64,000 bases of DNA from an uncultured Atopobiaceae bacterium (GCA_934792625.1 CAKVON010000001.1:1-64000); one strand, 5' to 3'. Shown: positions 40,887 to 49,946, counted from the first letter of the stretch. The notes: a model not told the origin generated them from the letters alone. Made by a program: numbers and translations.

Positions 40887-41558
40887 TTATGCCCTGCCGC
40901 ACTCGGCAAGGCAGTCGTTTCCGATCTTCTCGATACGACGGGCCGCCGCAATCGGGTCATCCTGTCCGAAGACGGCACGACCGACAACCACGGCGTCCGC
41001 CCCGGCGCGAATCACGTCGGGAAGGTTCGTCTCGTTGACGCCACCATCGACCCAAAGCTGGACGCGGTCGCCGAACGCCTCGCGCGCACGCCTGACCTTC
41101 TCGAGCGTCATCGGCCTGAAGGGCAGGCCGTCGGAATCGGCCTCCACGCTCACGAATATCACGTAGTCCAGCTGGTCCGCATAGGACAGGATCTCGTCGA
41201 CGGGAGTCTTGAGGTTGATGGCCAGGCCGATCTTCTCGATACCACCGCGACGCAAGGCGCTCAGGAACTCGCTGGGAAACGGCAGGGCCTCCACATGGGC
41301 ACAAGCCGCCGAAACGCCGATCTCGCAAAGCGGCCGCACGTAATCCATCGGGTTCAGGACCTCGAGGTGCACGTCGAGGGGCACGTCGGTGTTCCTTGCG
41401 ACCGTGGCGACCGTGTCCATGCCGAACGTGATCTCGTGAACGAAGTTGCCATCGTCGACATCCAGGTGGATGTGGGACAGCTCGCGCGTCCGATCCAGGA
41501 CCTCACCCAGGTTAAGCTGCGACCCCGCCGAAAGTGATGGGCTAAGCTCGAACATCAT
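40887..41558 (-). CDS. Ribulose-phosphate 3-epimerase-like protein (SgcE type)
   Basis: A 223-residue TIM-barrel protein of the Rpe family. Active-site parts are HIHLDVDDGNFVHEITFG (usual form HxDxMDGxFVPNxxxG), PLDVHLEV, and WVDGGVNETNLPDVIRAGA. The first block is recognisable but altered, so substrate may differ from ribulose 5-phosphate. An ATG-ATG pair lies at the start (41558 and 41555); the second is better spaced from GAGGAG. The start overlaps the kinase stop by one base, showing translational coupling. Confidence 0.82.
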   Translation of the reverse strand: MMFELSPSLSAGSQLNLGEVLDRTRELSHIHLDVDDGNFVHEITFGMDTVATVARNTDVPLDVHLEVLNPMDYVRPLCEIGVSAACAHVEALPFPSEFLSALRRGGIEKIGLAINLKTPVDEILSYADQLDYVIFVSVEADSDGLPFRPMTLEKVRRAREAFGDRVQLWVDGGVNETNLPDVIRAGADAVVVGRAVFGQDDPIAAARRIEKIGNDCLAECGRA

Positions 41559-43069
41559 TACTCCTCGCCAAACGTCTTGAGGGCCTCGAGCGCACGCTCG
41601 TAGCGAGCGTACTTGCGCTTGTACACCTCGGCGAACTCGGGACGGGGGTACACGGTCTCGCCAACGCGAACGGCCTTCTCGATAGCCTCGTCATAGCTCG
41701 CGTATGCGCCGCAGGCCACGCCCGCGCCCATCGCCGCGCCCTGCGCGGAGAGCTCGGAGTTGGCGAGCGTCTCGACGGGAACCTGGAGCACGTCGGCCAT
41801 GATCTGCGTCCACTCGTGGCTCTTCGCGACGCCACCCGACAGCCTCACGCGACGGCCCGACAGGTCCTTGCCGACCAGCTGCTGGACATTCCACAGGGTC
41901 GAGAAGCACACGCCCTCGTAGACGGCAAGAAGCATCTGGTCGCGCGTCGTGTAGCTGGACAGGCCCATGAAGGTCGCGTCCGCGCCCGAGGGATAGGAGG
42001 CGCCGTAGAGGTACGGGACGAAGACGACGTCGGAGTCGCTCGGGTCGAGGGCGGCGACGGCCGCATTGCACTCGGCGTAGATCTGCGAACGCGAGACACC
42101 CTCGCGATCGGCCTCGAGGAAGTTGGAGACGAACCAGTCGAAGTTCGAGGCCGACGTGGGCCAAGACTCCTCGACGTTGTAGTAGCCGGGACGGTATCCC
42201 AGCGTGACCGTGTTCTTGTTCTTGTCGTAGTCGGTGTTCGCCTCGGTGGCAAGGCGCTCGTTGATGGACCAGGTGCCTGCGATCAGGCAGAGCGTCTCGG
42301 TGTCGGCGACGCCGCTGGCAAACTCGGCGGCGTCGATGTCGAAGTAGCCCGACGCCACGGGCGTGCCCGCCACAAGGCCGCACTCGGCGGCAGCCTCGTC
42401 GCTCACGTAGCCGGAGACGTCGCAGCTCTCGAGCACCGGCGGCATGATGCGAAGGAGCTCGGGAATGCCCAGTGCCTCGAAGATGGCAGGGTCAAACTCA
42501 CGAGTGTGGAGGTTGAGAAGACAGGTGGAGCTCGCCTCCGTCATCTCGGTCTTGAACTCACCCGTCAGGCGGAAGCGGATGTAGTCCTTGATGCCGAGGC
42601 ACCAACGGGTCTTCTCGAGAACCTCGGGCATGTTGCGCTTGAACCAAGGCAGCATCGCCGCGGGCTGCGCGGCCCAGGTGGACTGGCAGGTCATGTGGTA
42701 GATCGCACGCTCGACGCCGTTCTCGGCAAACTCCGAGCAGATGTCGTCGGCGCGCTCGTCCGTCGAGACGACCGCCTTGTACGTGGGAACGCCCTGCTCG
42801 TCGACGAAGCAGACGCCATTGCCGTAGCCAGTGAGACCGACGCCCGCGACGTCGGCGCCATCAACGCCCGCGGTCTCAAGCGCCTCGCGAATCGCCTCGG
42901 CGCTCATCTGCCAGACCGCCTCGGCGTCACGCTCGCTCCAGGCGGGCTGCGGGACCTCGATCGGCAGGCGCCTGCTCGCGACGGCGAGCTCCCTGCCATC
43001 GAGCGAGAAGACCGCGCACTTGGTCTCGGACCCACCGTTATCGACGGCGATTAGAACCTTCTCGGACAT
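41558..43069 (-). CDS. FGGY-family carbohydrate kinase (pentulokinase, LyxK-like)
   Basis: A 503-residue sugar kinase. The N-terminal phosphate loop is IAVDNGGSETKCAVF, the second-domain start TEMTEASSTCLLNL, and ATP-site motifs are LCLIAGTWSINERL and RVRLSGGVAKSHEW. Length and motifs fit pentulokinases such as L-xylulokinase. It would phosphorylate the sugar handled by the two following genes. AAAGGGG precedes the ATG. A hairpin separates it from the BtpA/SgcQ-like gene upstream. Confidence 0.85.
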   Translation of the reverse strand: MSEKVLIAVDNGGSETKCAVFSLDGRELAVASRRLPIEVPQPAWSERDAEAVWQMSAEAIREALETAGVDGADVAGVGLTGYGNGVCFVDEQGVPTYKAVVSTDERADDICSEFAENGVERAIYHMTCQSTWAAQPAAMLPWFKRNMPEVLEKTRWCLGIKDYIRFRLTGEFKTEMTEASSTCLLNLHTREFDPAIFEALGIPELLRIMPPVLESCDVSGYVSDEAAAECGLVAGTPVASGYFDIDAAEFASGVADTETLCLIAGTWSINERLATEANTDYDKNKNTVTLGYRPGYYNVEESWPTSASNFDWFVSNFLEADREGVSRSQIYAECNAAVAALDPSDSDVVFVPYLYGASYPSGADATFMGLSSYTTRDQMLLAVYEGVCFSTLWNVQQLVGKDLSGRRVRLSGGVAKSHEWTQIMADVLQVPVETLANSELSAQGAAMGAGVACGAYASYDEAIEKAVRVGETVYPRPEFAEVYKRKYARYERALEALKTFGEE

Positions 43070-43101
43070 ACGGACAACCCCTTTCGTAACGAAATAAGAA
43101 G

Positions 43102-43136
43102 GCGGTGGTCACGGGCTCGCGACCTGTGACCACCGC
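43102..43136 (-). terminator. Intra-operon hairpin between BtpA-like and kinase genes
   Basis: GCGGTGGTCAC (43102-43112) and GTGACCACCGC (43126-43136) form an 11-bp stem that is followed, on the minus strand, by CTTCTTATTTCG. It is likely a partial terminator or a processing stem lowering expression of the downstream kinase relative to the first gene. Confidence 0.7.
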
Positions 43137-43194
43137 ACAACGGCTGGCTCACTCCATTGCGTACGGAAGCCTCATCCGACGCACATGGGCAGTA

Positions 43195-44022
43195 CTACTT
43201 CTGGCGCACCTGGTAGACGACGTCCATGAACTCCTTGACGCGGTTGACGTCGACGCGGACGTTGTTGAGCTTCTCGTCCTCGAGCTTGCCGCCCTCCTTG
43301 AAGTAGGTGCCGACGACGGCGGCGTCGCAGACCTCGAGCTTGCCCTCGATGGTGTCCGGACGGCAGCCGGTGTTGACCAGAACGGCAACCTCGGGGTTCT
43401 TGGCCTTGACGGAAGCGATGAGGTCGGTGTCGACGTCGGCGCCGGCAGCGTTGGCCGAGACGCACAGGCCGTCGGGGTGGACCTTGAAGATCGTCGAGGA
43501 GGCGATGTCGGCCAGGGCACGGGTGTCGAGGCTGCGGTCGGACTCGGGGTTGATGAAGTAGAGCATCTTCAGGTCGTCAAGGTGCAGCTCGACGCGACGA
43601 CGCTGGAGCATGGAGAAGTCGTTGTCGTACAGGCCACCGTCGCCGACGTAGACGCCGGAGAAGGTGCCGCGGACGAACTTGGCCTCGCAGGCGGCGGCGA
43701 GCTCGAGGCAGGCCAGGCCGTCGGAGATGGCATCGACGCCGTAGGGAACGGACAGCTCGCTCTTGAGCTGGCCGACGATATAAGCCATGGTGGCGGGCGT
43801 CACGAAGTCCATGTGGCGCTGGTAGGGCAGGCTGAACTCGTTAGAGACGATGATGCCGTCGACGCCGCCCTCCTGCAGGGCCTCCAGGTCACGCTTCGCG
43901 TGCTCGACGGCGCGCTTGACGGTGCACTCGCCGACATAACGCGGATCGCCGGGCAGCGGGTCCAGGTGCAGCATCGAGATGATGGGCTTCTTGACGCCAA
44001 AAAGTTCCTCGGTCCAAAGCAT
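43195..44022 (-). CDS. sgcQ: BtpA/SgcQ family protein
   Basis: A 275-residue TIM-barrel-like protein of the BtpA/SgcQ family. It opens with KPIISMLHLDPLPGDPRYVG and shows the family blocks EGGVDGIIVSNEF, CEAKFVRGTFSGVYVGDGGL and DAAVVGTYFKEGGK. Proteins of this family are found in photosystem I assembly (BtpA) and in the cryptic sgc sugar operon of E. coli (SgcQ). The present context, with SgcE-like and kinase genes, supports the sugar role. Its reaction is unknown. The ATG at 44022 has GGGGAG 8 bp upstream. Confidence 0.85.
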   Translation of the reverse strand: MLWTEELFGVKKPIISMLHLDPLPGDPRYVGECTVKRAVEHAKRDLEALQEGGVDGIIVSNEFSLPYQRHMDFVTPATMAYIVGQLKSELSVPYGVDAISDGLACLELAAACEAKFVRGTFSGVYVGDGGLYDNDFSMLQRRRVELHLDDLKMLYFINPESDRSLDTRALADIASSTIFKVHPDGLCVSANAAGADVDTDLIASVKAKNPEVAVLVNTGCRPDTIEGKLEVCDAAVVGTYFKEGGKLEDEKLNNVRVDVNRVKEFMDVVYQVRQK

Positions 44023-44096
44023 GTGATTCTCCCCTTTCCGGGACGGTCCGGGCACGCGCCGCACCCGACGCAGGCCCACTTGTGTCCCACTCCTTT

Positions 44097-44166
44097 GGTA
44101 TGAAATACCCTAACGCTTATATAGTCTGAGACCCCGCAAAAGTGTATTCAAGCCTTATGCAAAAGT
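44097..44166. promoter_or_regulatory. Regulatory region of the sgc-like operon
   Basis: An AT-rich stretch upstream of the BtpA/SgcQ-like gene holds the dyad GGTATGAAATACC (44097-44109) and two direct copies of GCAAAAGT (44136-44143 and 44159-44166). It has a TATATA-containing tract at about 44117-44122 that could be a -10 on the minus strand. No clear -35 is seen at standard spacing. Confidence 0.5.
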
Positions 44167-44194
44167 AGACCAATTTATATCCGCTCACCGTGAA

Positions 44195-44233
44195 AAAGGC
44201 GCCGAACACCCCAATGGAGCATCCGGCGCCTTT
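44195..44233. terminator. Terminator of csoR-copA operon
   Basis: AAAGGCGCCG (44195-44204) and CGGCGCCTTT (44224-44233) form a perfect 10-bp stem, followed by TTTTTCACGG on the minus strand. It lies about 90 bp after the copA stop. Confidence 0.8.
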
Positions 44234-44280
44234 CGCTAACACTCGCGATATGTATTAGGGCAATCCGCCAACGCGCTTCC

Positions 44281-44291
44281 CTGTCGAGAAG
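44281..44291 (-). repeat. Dispersed motif CTTCTCGACAG in copA 3' region
   Basis: The minus strand reads CGCACTTCTCGACAGGG between the copA stop and its terminator, in sense orientation for the mRNA. Confidence 0.7.
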
Positions 44292-44320
44292 TGCGCTCGG
44301 GTAGCGACCCTGTCCGATAG

Positions 44321-46918
44321 CTACGCCATCTCGCAGGCGTAGTCGGCGCCGCGCACGGCGGCAAGCAGCGCCTCGTCTGCCACACCCTCGGCGCACTGCA
44401 CGGTGGCGGTGCCCTCCTCCAGGCTCACGTCGACCTTCTCGACACCGTCGACGGCGGCGAGCGCCTCGGTCACGTGCTTGACGCAGTGCTGGCACATCAT
44501 GCCCTCTACCTTGAGCTTCTTCTCCATGGTCATGGTTCCCTTCTCCTTGTCGTCGGCACCCTCGGGCACCGTCTTACACATGTTGTCAGACACGGCGCAC
44601 GCCGCATCGGGCGACGGCACGATCCCTCGCGGCTTCCAGGTGCGCAGGCGAAGGGCGTTGCCCACCACGAACACGGACGAGAAGCCCATCGCGGCCGCGC
44701 CGATCATCGGGTTGAGCGTGATGCCCACCGGGCTCAGGACGCCGGCTGCCACGGGGATGCACACGGTGTTGTAAAACAGCGCCCAAAACAGGTTCTGTTT
44801 GACGTTTCGCATCGTGGTGCGCGACAGCTCGATCGCCGTAGCCACGTCGGCCGGGTCCGAGCGCATAAGCACGATGTCGGCCGAGTCGATGGCCACGTCG
44901 GTGCCAGCGCCGATCGCGATGCCGACGTCGGCGCGCGCCAGCGCGGGCGCATCGTTGATGCCGTCGCCCACCATCGCCACGCGCCTGCCCGCACACTGCA
45001 GCTCGCGAACCTTGAGTTCCTTCTGGTCGGGCAGCACGCCCGCCACGACCTCGTCCACACCGACCTCGCGCGCCACCGCCTCGGCCGTCAGGCGCTGGTC
45101 GCCGGTCAGAAGCAGGGTCCGCACCCCCATCGCGCGCAGGCGAGCCACGGCCGCGGCGCTCGTGGGCTTGACGGGGTCGGACACGGCCAGCATGCCCAAC
45201 GCCCTTCCCCCTGCCGAGAAGTACAGCGGGGTGCACCCCCGTGCGGCGAGCCCGTCACCCGCAGCCAGAAGGCTGCCGAGCTCGACGCCGGCCTCCGCCA
45301 TCAGGCGCGCGTTGCCGGCAAGCGCGGGCTCGCCGTCGACCACGGCAGACAGGCCACCACCCGCGACCTGCGCGAACTTCTCGACAGTAACGCCGTCGTC
45401 ATGGGCCGACGCCCCCGCGCCCGAGGAGCGGTCCTCGCCGTAGGCGCACACGGCGGCGGCAAGGGGGTGCTCGCTCCTGCGCTCCAGGGCAACGGCCACG
45501 CGCAGCAGCTCGGGCTCGCCCACGCCGTCGGCGCACACGACCTCGCGCACCACGGGCGAGCCCTCGGTCACGGTGCCGGTCTTGTCCAACACAACCTGGT
45601 CGACGTCGCAGACAGTCTCTAGCGCCTCGGCCGACTTGATCAGCATCCCGTTGGCGGCGCCGCGGCCCGTGCCCACCATGATTGCGGTGGGCGTGGCAAG
45701 GCCAAGGGCGCACGGGCAGCTGATCACCAGCACCGACACGGCATGGCCGAGCGCGACCGAGAAGCCTGCGCCCAGGATCATCCAGACAACCAGCGTCAGA
45801 GCGGCGATACCGATCACCGCGGGCACGAACACGCCCGCGATGCGGTCGGCCACGCGCTCGATGGGGGCCTTGGTGCTCGTGGCCTCGTCCACCAGGCGCA
45901 CGATCGCCGCAAGCGTGGTGTCCTGGCCGACGGCAGTCGCCTCCATGGCAAACCAACCGCTGGTAGACATGGTCGCACCCGTCACGCGGTCGCCGACGTG
46001 CTTCTCGGTGGGCACGGGCTCTCCCGTGATCGCGCTTTCGTCCACCAGCGCCGAGCCCTCTACCACGACTCCGTCGACCGGGACCCCCTCGCCGGCTCGC
46101 ACGACGATGCGGTCGCCCACGACAAGATCCTCGGCAGGCACCGTGACCTCGGCGTCATTTCGCACGACGGTCGCGGTCTTGGGCGCCAGGTCCACCAGCG
46201 CCGCCACGGCGTCGGTCGTCTTGCCCTTGGCGCGCGCCTCGAAGTACTTGCCCAGGGCGATCAGCGTCAAGATCATGCCAGCCGAGTCCAGGTACAGCCC
46301 GTGCGCGGCCTCGTGCGCCGCCGCGAGGTCGCCCGCGCCAAACGCCCAGGCCATGCGGTAGAGCGCCGCCAGGCTGTAGGCGAACGACGCCGACGACCCC
46401 AGCGCGATCAGCGAGTCCATGTTGGGCGAGCGGTGCCACAGCGAGCGGAATCCGCCCGCGAAGACCCGACGGTTGGCCACCAGGATCGGCACGCACAGCA
46501 GAAGCTGGGTCAGCGCCCATGCCATCATGTTGCGCATGCCGTCCAGCCCCGGCACCTCGGGCCAGCCCAGCATCGGCCCCATGGCCAGGTAGAACAACGG
46601 TACCGAGAAGAACGCGCTGGTCACAAGGCGCACCAGAATGTCATGCGCGGCCTTGCGCGCCTGATCGGCAGGGTCGCCCGCCGACGCGCCGCCCCTCTCG
46701 CCCGCGGAGGCGCGACGCACGGCGCCGTACCCCGCCTTCTCGATTGCGGCCACCACGGCGGACGCCGTCGCGGAATCGCCGTCGTAGTCGAGCTCCATCG
46801 AGTTCTTGAGCAGGTTGACCCTGGCGTCTGCCACGCCGGGCACGCCGGTCGCGGCCCGCTGCACGCGCGCCGAGCACGCCGCGCAGGTCATCCCCCGTAT
46901 GTCGAACGTCTCCCTCAT
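44321..46918 (-). CDS. copA: Copper-exporting P-type ATPase with N- and C-terminal metal-binding domains
   Basis: An 865-residue P1B-1 ATPase exporting Cu(I). The N-terminal HMA domain has [11 protein letters not shown]. Motifs are [15 protein letters not shown] (CPC metal site), [11 protein letters not shown] (phosphorylated Asp), SEHPLAAAV, and [18 protein letters not shown]. After the last membrane segment a linker leads to a second HMA domain (about 796-865, [16 protein letters not shown]). Its start MTMEKKLK is preceded in the gene by AAGGAGAAGGGAACC, so an internal start at 44533 could give a free 70-residue CopZ-like chaperone. It lies 40 bp downstream of csoR. Confidence 0.96.
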   Translation of the reverse strand: MRETFDIRGMTCAACSARVQRAATGVPGVADARVNLLKNSMELDYDGDSATASAVVAAIEKAGYGAVRRASAGERGGASAGDPADQARKAAHDILVRLVTSAFFSVPLFYLAMGPMLGWPEVPGLDGMRNMMAWALTQLLLCVPILVANRRVFAGGFRSLWHRSPNMDSLIALGSSASFAYSLAALYRMAWAFGAGDLAAAHEAAHGLYLDSAGMILTLIALGKYFEARAKGKTTDAVAALVDLAPKTATVVRNDAEVTVPAEDLVVGDRIVVRAGEGVPVDGVVVEGSALVDESAITGEPVPTEKHVGDRVTGATMSTSGWFAMEATAVGQDTTLAAIVRLVDEATSTKAPIERVADRIAGVFVPAVIGIAALTLVVWMILGAGFSVALGHAVSVLVISCPCALGLATPTAIMVGTGRGAANGMLIKSAEALETVCDVDQVVLDKTGTVTEGSPVVREVVCADGVGEPELLRVAVALERRSEHPLAAAVCAYGEDRSSGAGASAHDDGVTVEKFAQVAGGGLSAVVDGEPALAGNARLMAEAGVELGSLLAAGDGLAARGCTPLYFSAGGRALGMLAVSDPVKPTSAAAVARLRAMGVRTLLLTGDQRLTAEAVAREVGVDEVVAGVLPDQKELKVRELQCAGRRVAMVGDGINDAPALARADVGIAIGAGTDVAIDSADIVLMRSDPADVATAIELSRTTMRNVKQNLFWALFYNTVCIPVAAGVLSPVGITLNPMIGAAAMGFSSVFVVGNALRLRTWKPRGIVPSPDAACAVSDNMCKTVPEGADDKEKGTMTMEKKLKVEGMMCQHCVKHVTEALAAVDGVEKVDVSLEEGTATVQCAEGVADEALLAAVRGADYACEMA

Positions 46919-46958
46919 CGGCGAGACTCCCCTCCCGCGCGCGGACCCGCCGCGCGCG

Positions 46959-47261
46959 TCACATGAACTTCTTGAACAGGCCCATGACCTCGTCGACGAC
47001 CTCCGTGTCGCCCGACTGGATGCGTTCGACCACGCACGTCTCCAGGTGGTCGCGCATCACCTCGCGCGAGATCGCCTTGACGGCGCTCTCCACCGCGGCG
47101 AGCTGCGTGAGCACGTCGCCGCAGTAGCGGTCGTCGTCTACCATCTGGCGGATGCCGCCCAGCTGGCCGATCGCACGGTTGATCCTGCGGTCGACGTCGG
47201 CCTTGAGCTCGTCGCTTCGCGGGGTCGACTTCTTGTGGCAGCAGCACTCGGTCTTGGGCAT
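46959..47261 (-). CDS. csoR: Copper-sensing transcriptional repressor CsoR
   Basis: A 100-residue all-helical DUF156/CsoR repressor. The Cu(I) ligand pattern is C-H-C: Cys in DDRYCGDVL and His-Cys in [11 protein letters not shown]. The N terminus has an additional CCCHKK cluster. [16 protein letters not shown] is the hallmark helix. When copper binds it leaves the operator and frees csoR-copA. The ATG at 47261 has AGAGGA upstream; the GTG five codons earlier does not. Its operator is visible directly upstream. Confidence 0.95.
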   Translation of the reverse strand: MPKTECCCHKKSTPRSDELKADVDRRINRAIGQLGGIRQMVDDDRYCGDVLTQLAAVESAVKAISREVMRDHLETCVVERIQSGDTEVVDEVMGLFKKFM

Positions 47262-47277
47262 CGTCCGTCCTCTCACA

Positions 47278-47329
47278 TACCCCCTGGGGGTACCTTACGA
47301 TACGAGAAGTATACCCCCGTGGGGTATAC
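47278..47329. promoter_or_regulatory. Two CsoR operator boxes
   Basis: TACCCCCTGGGGGTA (47278-47292) is a perfect dyad, and GTATACCCC-CGT-GGGGTATAC (47309-47329) is a perfect 9-bp dyad. CsoR proteins are known to bind such G/C-tract palindromes flanked by TA. Spacing is 31 bp, which puts both boxes on about the same face. Between them is CGAGAAGT, a core copy of the dispersed motif. Confidence 0.85.
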
Positions 47330-47361
47330 GCATAACCCACAACCCGAGAAACGCCACAGCA

Positions 47362-47397
47362 AGAAGGACCGCGGGTTCGAAACCCCACGGTCCTTCT
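47362..47397. terminator. Terminator hairpin after htrA
   Basis: AGAAGGACCG (47362-47371) pairs with CGGTCCTTCT (47388-47397), with additional GGGTT/AACCC pairing inside. Adjacent to it is CTTCTCGACAG (47393-47403), a copy of the dispersed motif overlapping the stem base. It lies 80 bp past the htrA stop. Despite the T-loop-like GGTTCGAA it is not a tRNA. Confidence 0.65.
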
Positions 47398-47476
47398 CGA
47401 CAGCCTGTGTTTGGTCGCCACGGCAATCTGGTGCACAGGCGCGCCCGTGTGCCACGGCGATCCGACGCGCTACGGT

Positions 47477-48919
47477 CTAGTTGCCACCCAGAAGCGAGCC
47501 CAGGTCGCCCAGGCCGTAACCGTCCGAGCCGGCGTCGCCCCGGCCGTTACCTTGGCCCTGGTCGCGGTTGTCGCCCTGCTGGCTCTGCTGCTGGGCCTCC
47601 TGCTGCTGGGCGGCCTCCTGCTCCTGGAGCTTCTCGTCGGAACCGAGCGTGACCTCGAGGGTCTTCTCGCTGCTTCCGCGCATGACGGTGATCGTGACCT
47701 TGTCGCCCACGTCGTGGGCGCGGATCGCGAGCTTGAGGGCATCGGCCGACATAATGTCCTGGTCGTCGACCTTGGTGATGACGTCGCCCTCCTTCAGGCC
47801 CGCCTTGTCGGCCGGGCTGCCGCTCTCGACGCTGCGGACGTAGGCGCCCTGGCTCACCGCGAGCTGGGCGCGCTGGGCGTTCTCGGCGTTGACCGTGGCC
47901 AGCGAGGCACCCAGGTAGGCGTGGGTGACCTTCTCGCCCGAGATGATGGTCTTGGCGATCTTGACCGCGTAGTTGCCATCGATGGCAAAGCCCACGCCCG
48001 AGCTCGAGCCCGAGCTGCTCTCGATGATCGAGTTGATGCCGATGAGCTTGCCCTCGTCGTCCACCAGCGCGCCACCCGAGTTGCCAGGGTTGATGGCCGC
48101 GTCGGTCTGGATCAGGTTGGCGTAGATCGTGCTGCCCGAGTACGACGTCAGCATCGTCGAGCGGTACAGAGAGCTGACAATGCCTGTCGAGACGGACTGG
48201 TCGAGGCCGTAGGGGCTTCCGATCGCCATGACCCAGTCGCCCACCACGAGCTGGGAGGAGTCGCCGACCTCGATCGGGGTGACCTCGGTGTCCCCAAGGT
48301 CGACGTTGACCACGGCAAGGTCGCTCGAGCTGTCAGAGCCCAGGACCGTGCCGTCGTAGCTCTTGCCGTCGATGGTGACCGAGATGGTCTTGGCGCCGTC
48401 GATGACGTGGTAGTTGGTGAGGATGTTGCCGTCCTTGTCCAGGATGACGCCCGAGCCGACGCCGGAGCCCTCGTCGGTGGTCACGCCGATCGAGACGACC
48501 GACGGCAGCGCCTTCTTGGCCACGGCCTGCGAAATCGTGGCGTCGGTGTCGGTTGCGTTGATGGTGATCTGCTGGTTGGTGGTGTCGGTGGTGTGGGTGC
48601 CGGGCAGCTGCACGACACCGCAGTACCACAGGCCGGCGGTGATCGCCGCGGCGCCGACGACGCCACCGGCAAGGCCCGCGACCGCCGTCTTCAGGCAACC
48701 GTGGCCCCTCTTGGGCTTGCCGCCCTTCTCGACCACGGCATCCGCGCCCACGTCCGCAACCGAACCCACGTCCGCAACCGTGCCCGCGGTCACGGACGCG
48801 TCCGAACCCTGATCGTCAGACGCCTGCGAGCCGATCTCGGGCACCGCGCGCACGAGCGTCTCCTGCCTGTCGCTTTCGATGTCGCCGGGGACGGGCGGGC
48901 GATCGACGTTGTCTGCCAT
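47477..48919 (-). CDS. htrA: HtrA/DegP-like serine protease with PDZ domain
   Basis: A 480-residue envelope protease. Cytoplasmic residues 1-75 are acidic and disordered, and a membrane anchor spans about 76-104. The trypsin-like domain has the triad His171 (TNYHVI), Asp200 (SSSDLAVV) and Ser281 (NPGNSGGAL). A PDZ domain follows (about 350-440, ADKAGLKEGDVITKVD). The tail is Gln- and Gly/Asn-rich. It degrades or refolds misfolded proteins outside the membrane. The ATG has GGTGG upstream. No two-component genes are directly adjacent except the orphan regulator next door. Confidence 0.94.
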   Translation of the reverse strand: MADNVDRPPVPGDIESDRQETLVRAVPEIGSQASDDQGSDASVTAGTVADVGSVADVGADAVVEKGGKPKRGHGCLKTAVAGLAGGVVGAAAITAGLWYCGVVQLPGTHTTDTTNQQITINATDTDATISQAVAKKALPSVVSIGVTTDEGSGVGSGVILDKDGNILTNYHVIDGAKTISVTIDGKSYDGTVLGSDSSSDLAVVNVDLGDTEVTPIEVGDSSQLVVGDWVMAIGSPYGLDQSVSTGIVSSLYRSTMLTSYSGSTIYANLIQTDAAINPGNSGGALVDDEGKLIGINSIIESSSGSSSGVGFAIDGNYAVKIAKTIISGEKVTHAYLGASLATVNAENAQRAQLAVSQGAYVRSVESGSPADKAGLKEGDVITKVDDQDIMSADALKLAIRAHDVGDKVTITVMRGSSEKTLEVTLGSDEKLQEQEAAQQQEAQQQSQQGDNRDQGQGNGRGDAGSDGYGLGDLGSLLGGN

Positions 48920-49089
48920 TTGTCATTCCACCTTTCGCCCCGCATCGGCGCCGGGGCTCGCTCGTACTTCTCTACTGGCTCACTCTACCCGCCCGCAACG
49001 TCGCCAAACACCAAGTCCGAGGCGTCGTCCCACACGACAGATTGGCATGACAACGCTTGCAGGATGCTTAAAATGCCTGCCGAGAAGAA
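48920..49089. other. Spacer between htrA and the orphan response regulator
   Basis: About 170 bp with no gene. It contains the htrA leader, a locally less GC-rich stretch around 49040-49075 and the dispersed motif next to the following terminator. Confidence 0.5.
49077..49087 (-). repeat. Dispersed motif CTTCTCGGCAG after a terminator
   Basis: The minus strand reads GTTCTTCTCGGCAGG directly after the regulator's terminator stem, where its TTCTTCTC could serve as the pyrimidine tail. Confidence 0.7.
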
Positions 49090-49111
49090 CGCCCGACCGT
49101 AAGGCCGGGCG
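49090..49111 (-). terminator. Terminator of the response regulator gene
   Basis: CGCCCGACC (49090-49098) pairs with GGCCGGGCG (49103-49111), one mismatch and a 4-nt loop, followed on the minus strand by TTCTTCTCGG. It starts 9 bp after the stop. Confidence 0.75.
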
Positions 49112-49119
49112 CGAAGGAA

Positions 49120-49794
49120 CTAGAGCTTGAAGAGGTAACCGACGCCTCGGACCGTGATGATGTGCGAGGCAATCTGCGGCCCTACCTTGGAGCGGACTCG
49201 ACGGATGTGGACGTCGACCGTGCGCGTGCCGCCGCAGTACTCGAAGCCCCACACGCGGTGCAGCAGCGTGTCGCGCGAGTATGCGCGCGAGGGGTGCGTC
49301 GCCAAAAACGAGAGCAGCGAGTACTCCATGAGGGTGAGGTCGACGGGCGCGTCGTCGATGTAGACCTGATAGGTCGCGAGGTTAATCGTCATGTTGTCAA
49401 TCGAGACCACGTCGGACGGGACGGACTCCTCGCCGGGCCACAGAAGCTGCGAGATGCGGACCTCGAACTCGGCCTCGCTGGCGGTCGACAGGATGAAGTC
49501 GGTCTTGAACTGCACGGGGATGCGCAGGGTGGACAGCTTGTCCTCGTCGACGATGAGCAACAGCGGGATCATGCCGTTGTCGGTCAGGTACGCGTCAACC
49601 GCCTCGCTGAGGCCCTCGGTAATGCCCGTGGTGTCCAAGATCACGAGGTCGAAGTCGTGCCCGCTGTTGATGGCCTGGTTGAAGGTGTCAGGTGTCGACA
49701 GCAGGGTTGAGACGTCAAGCGCATGCGACAGCTCGCGCATGCGGTCGTGGTGGCGCGTCGTCCTTGCAACATGAAGGATATTCCTGTGGTGCAC
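49120..49794 (-). CDS. OmpR-type response regulator with atypical receiver
   Basis: A 224-residue protein with an N-terminal receiver-like domain (1-115) and a C-terminal winged HTH (about 128-224: LTLMEYSLLSFLATHPSRAY, RTVDVHIRRVRSKVG, IITVRGVGYLFKL). The receiver keeps an Asp at VILDTTG, but the usual acidic pair after the first strand is replaced by NILHVARTTRHH, so normal phosphorylation is doubtful. No histidine kinase is nearby. The start is GTG at 49794 with AAGG upstream. It may act without phosphorylation. Confidence 0.85.
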   Translation of the reverse strand: MHHRNILHVARTTRHHDRMRELSHALDVSTLLSTPDTFNQAINSGHDFDLVILDTTGITEGLSEAVDAYLTDNGMIPLLLIVDEDKLSTLRIPVQFKTDFILSTASEAEFEVRISQLLWPGEESVPSDVVSIDNMTINLATYQVYIDDAPVDLTLMEYSLLSFLATHPSRAYSRDTLLHRVWGFEYCGGTRTVDVHIRRVRSKVGPQIASHIITVRGVGYLFKL

Positions 49795-49881
49795 CTTGCC
49801 TTACGCCTCCCCACATCGTGCGAGGTTGCCAGGCGTCTGACAACCCAACATGCATGCATTTGTATTTTATCGAGAATAGCA

Positions 49882-49913
49882 CGCCCGTGGCACACATGCG
49901 CATGCCACGGGCG
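49882..49913 (-). terminator. Terminator of the glutamine-type ABC operon
   Basis: CGCCCGTGGCA (49882-49892) and TGCCACGGGCG (49903-49913) form a perfect 11-bp stem about 34 bp past the ATPase stop, followed on the minus strand by TGCTATTCTCGATAAAAT. Confidence 0.8.
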
Positions 49914-49946
49914 ACATAACACTAGGATTGCCGAACAAAACCGCGC

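Noticed and set aside
47362-47397. Possible tRNA 3' end (GGTTCGAA T-loop-like sequence)
   Set aside because: There is no matching acceptor 5' strand, D-arm or anticodon arm; the sequence folds as a simple terminator hairpin.
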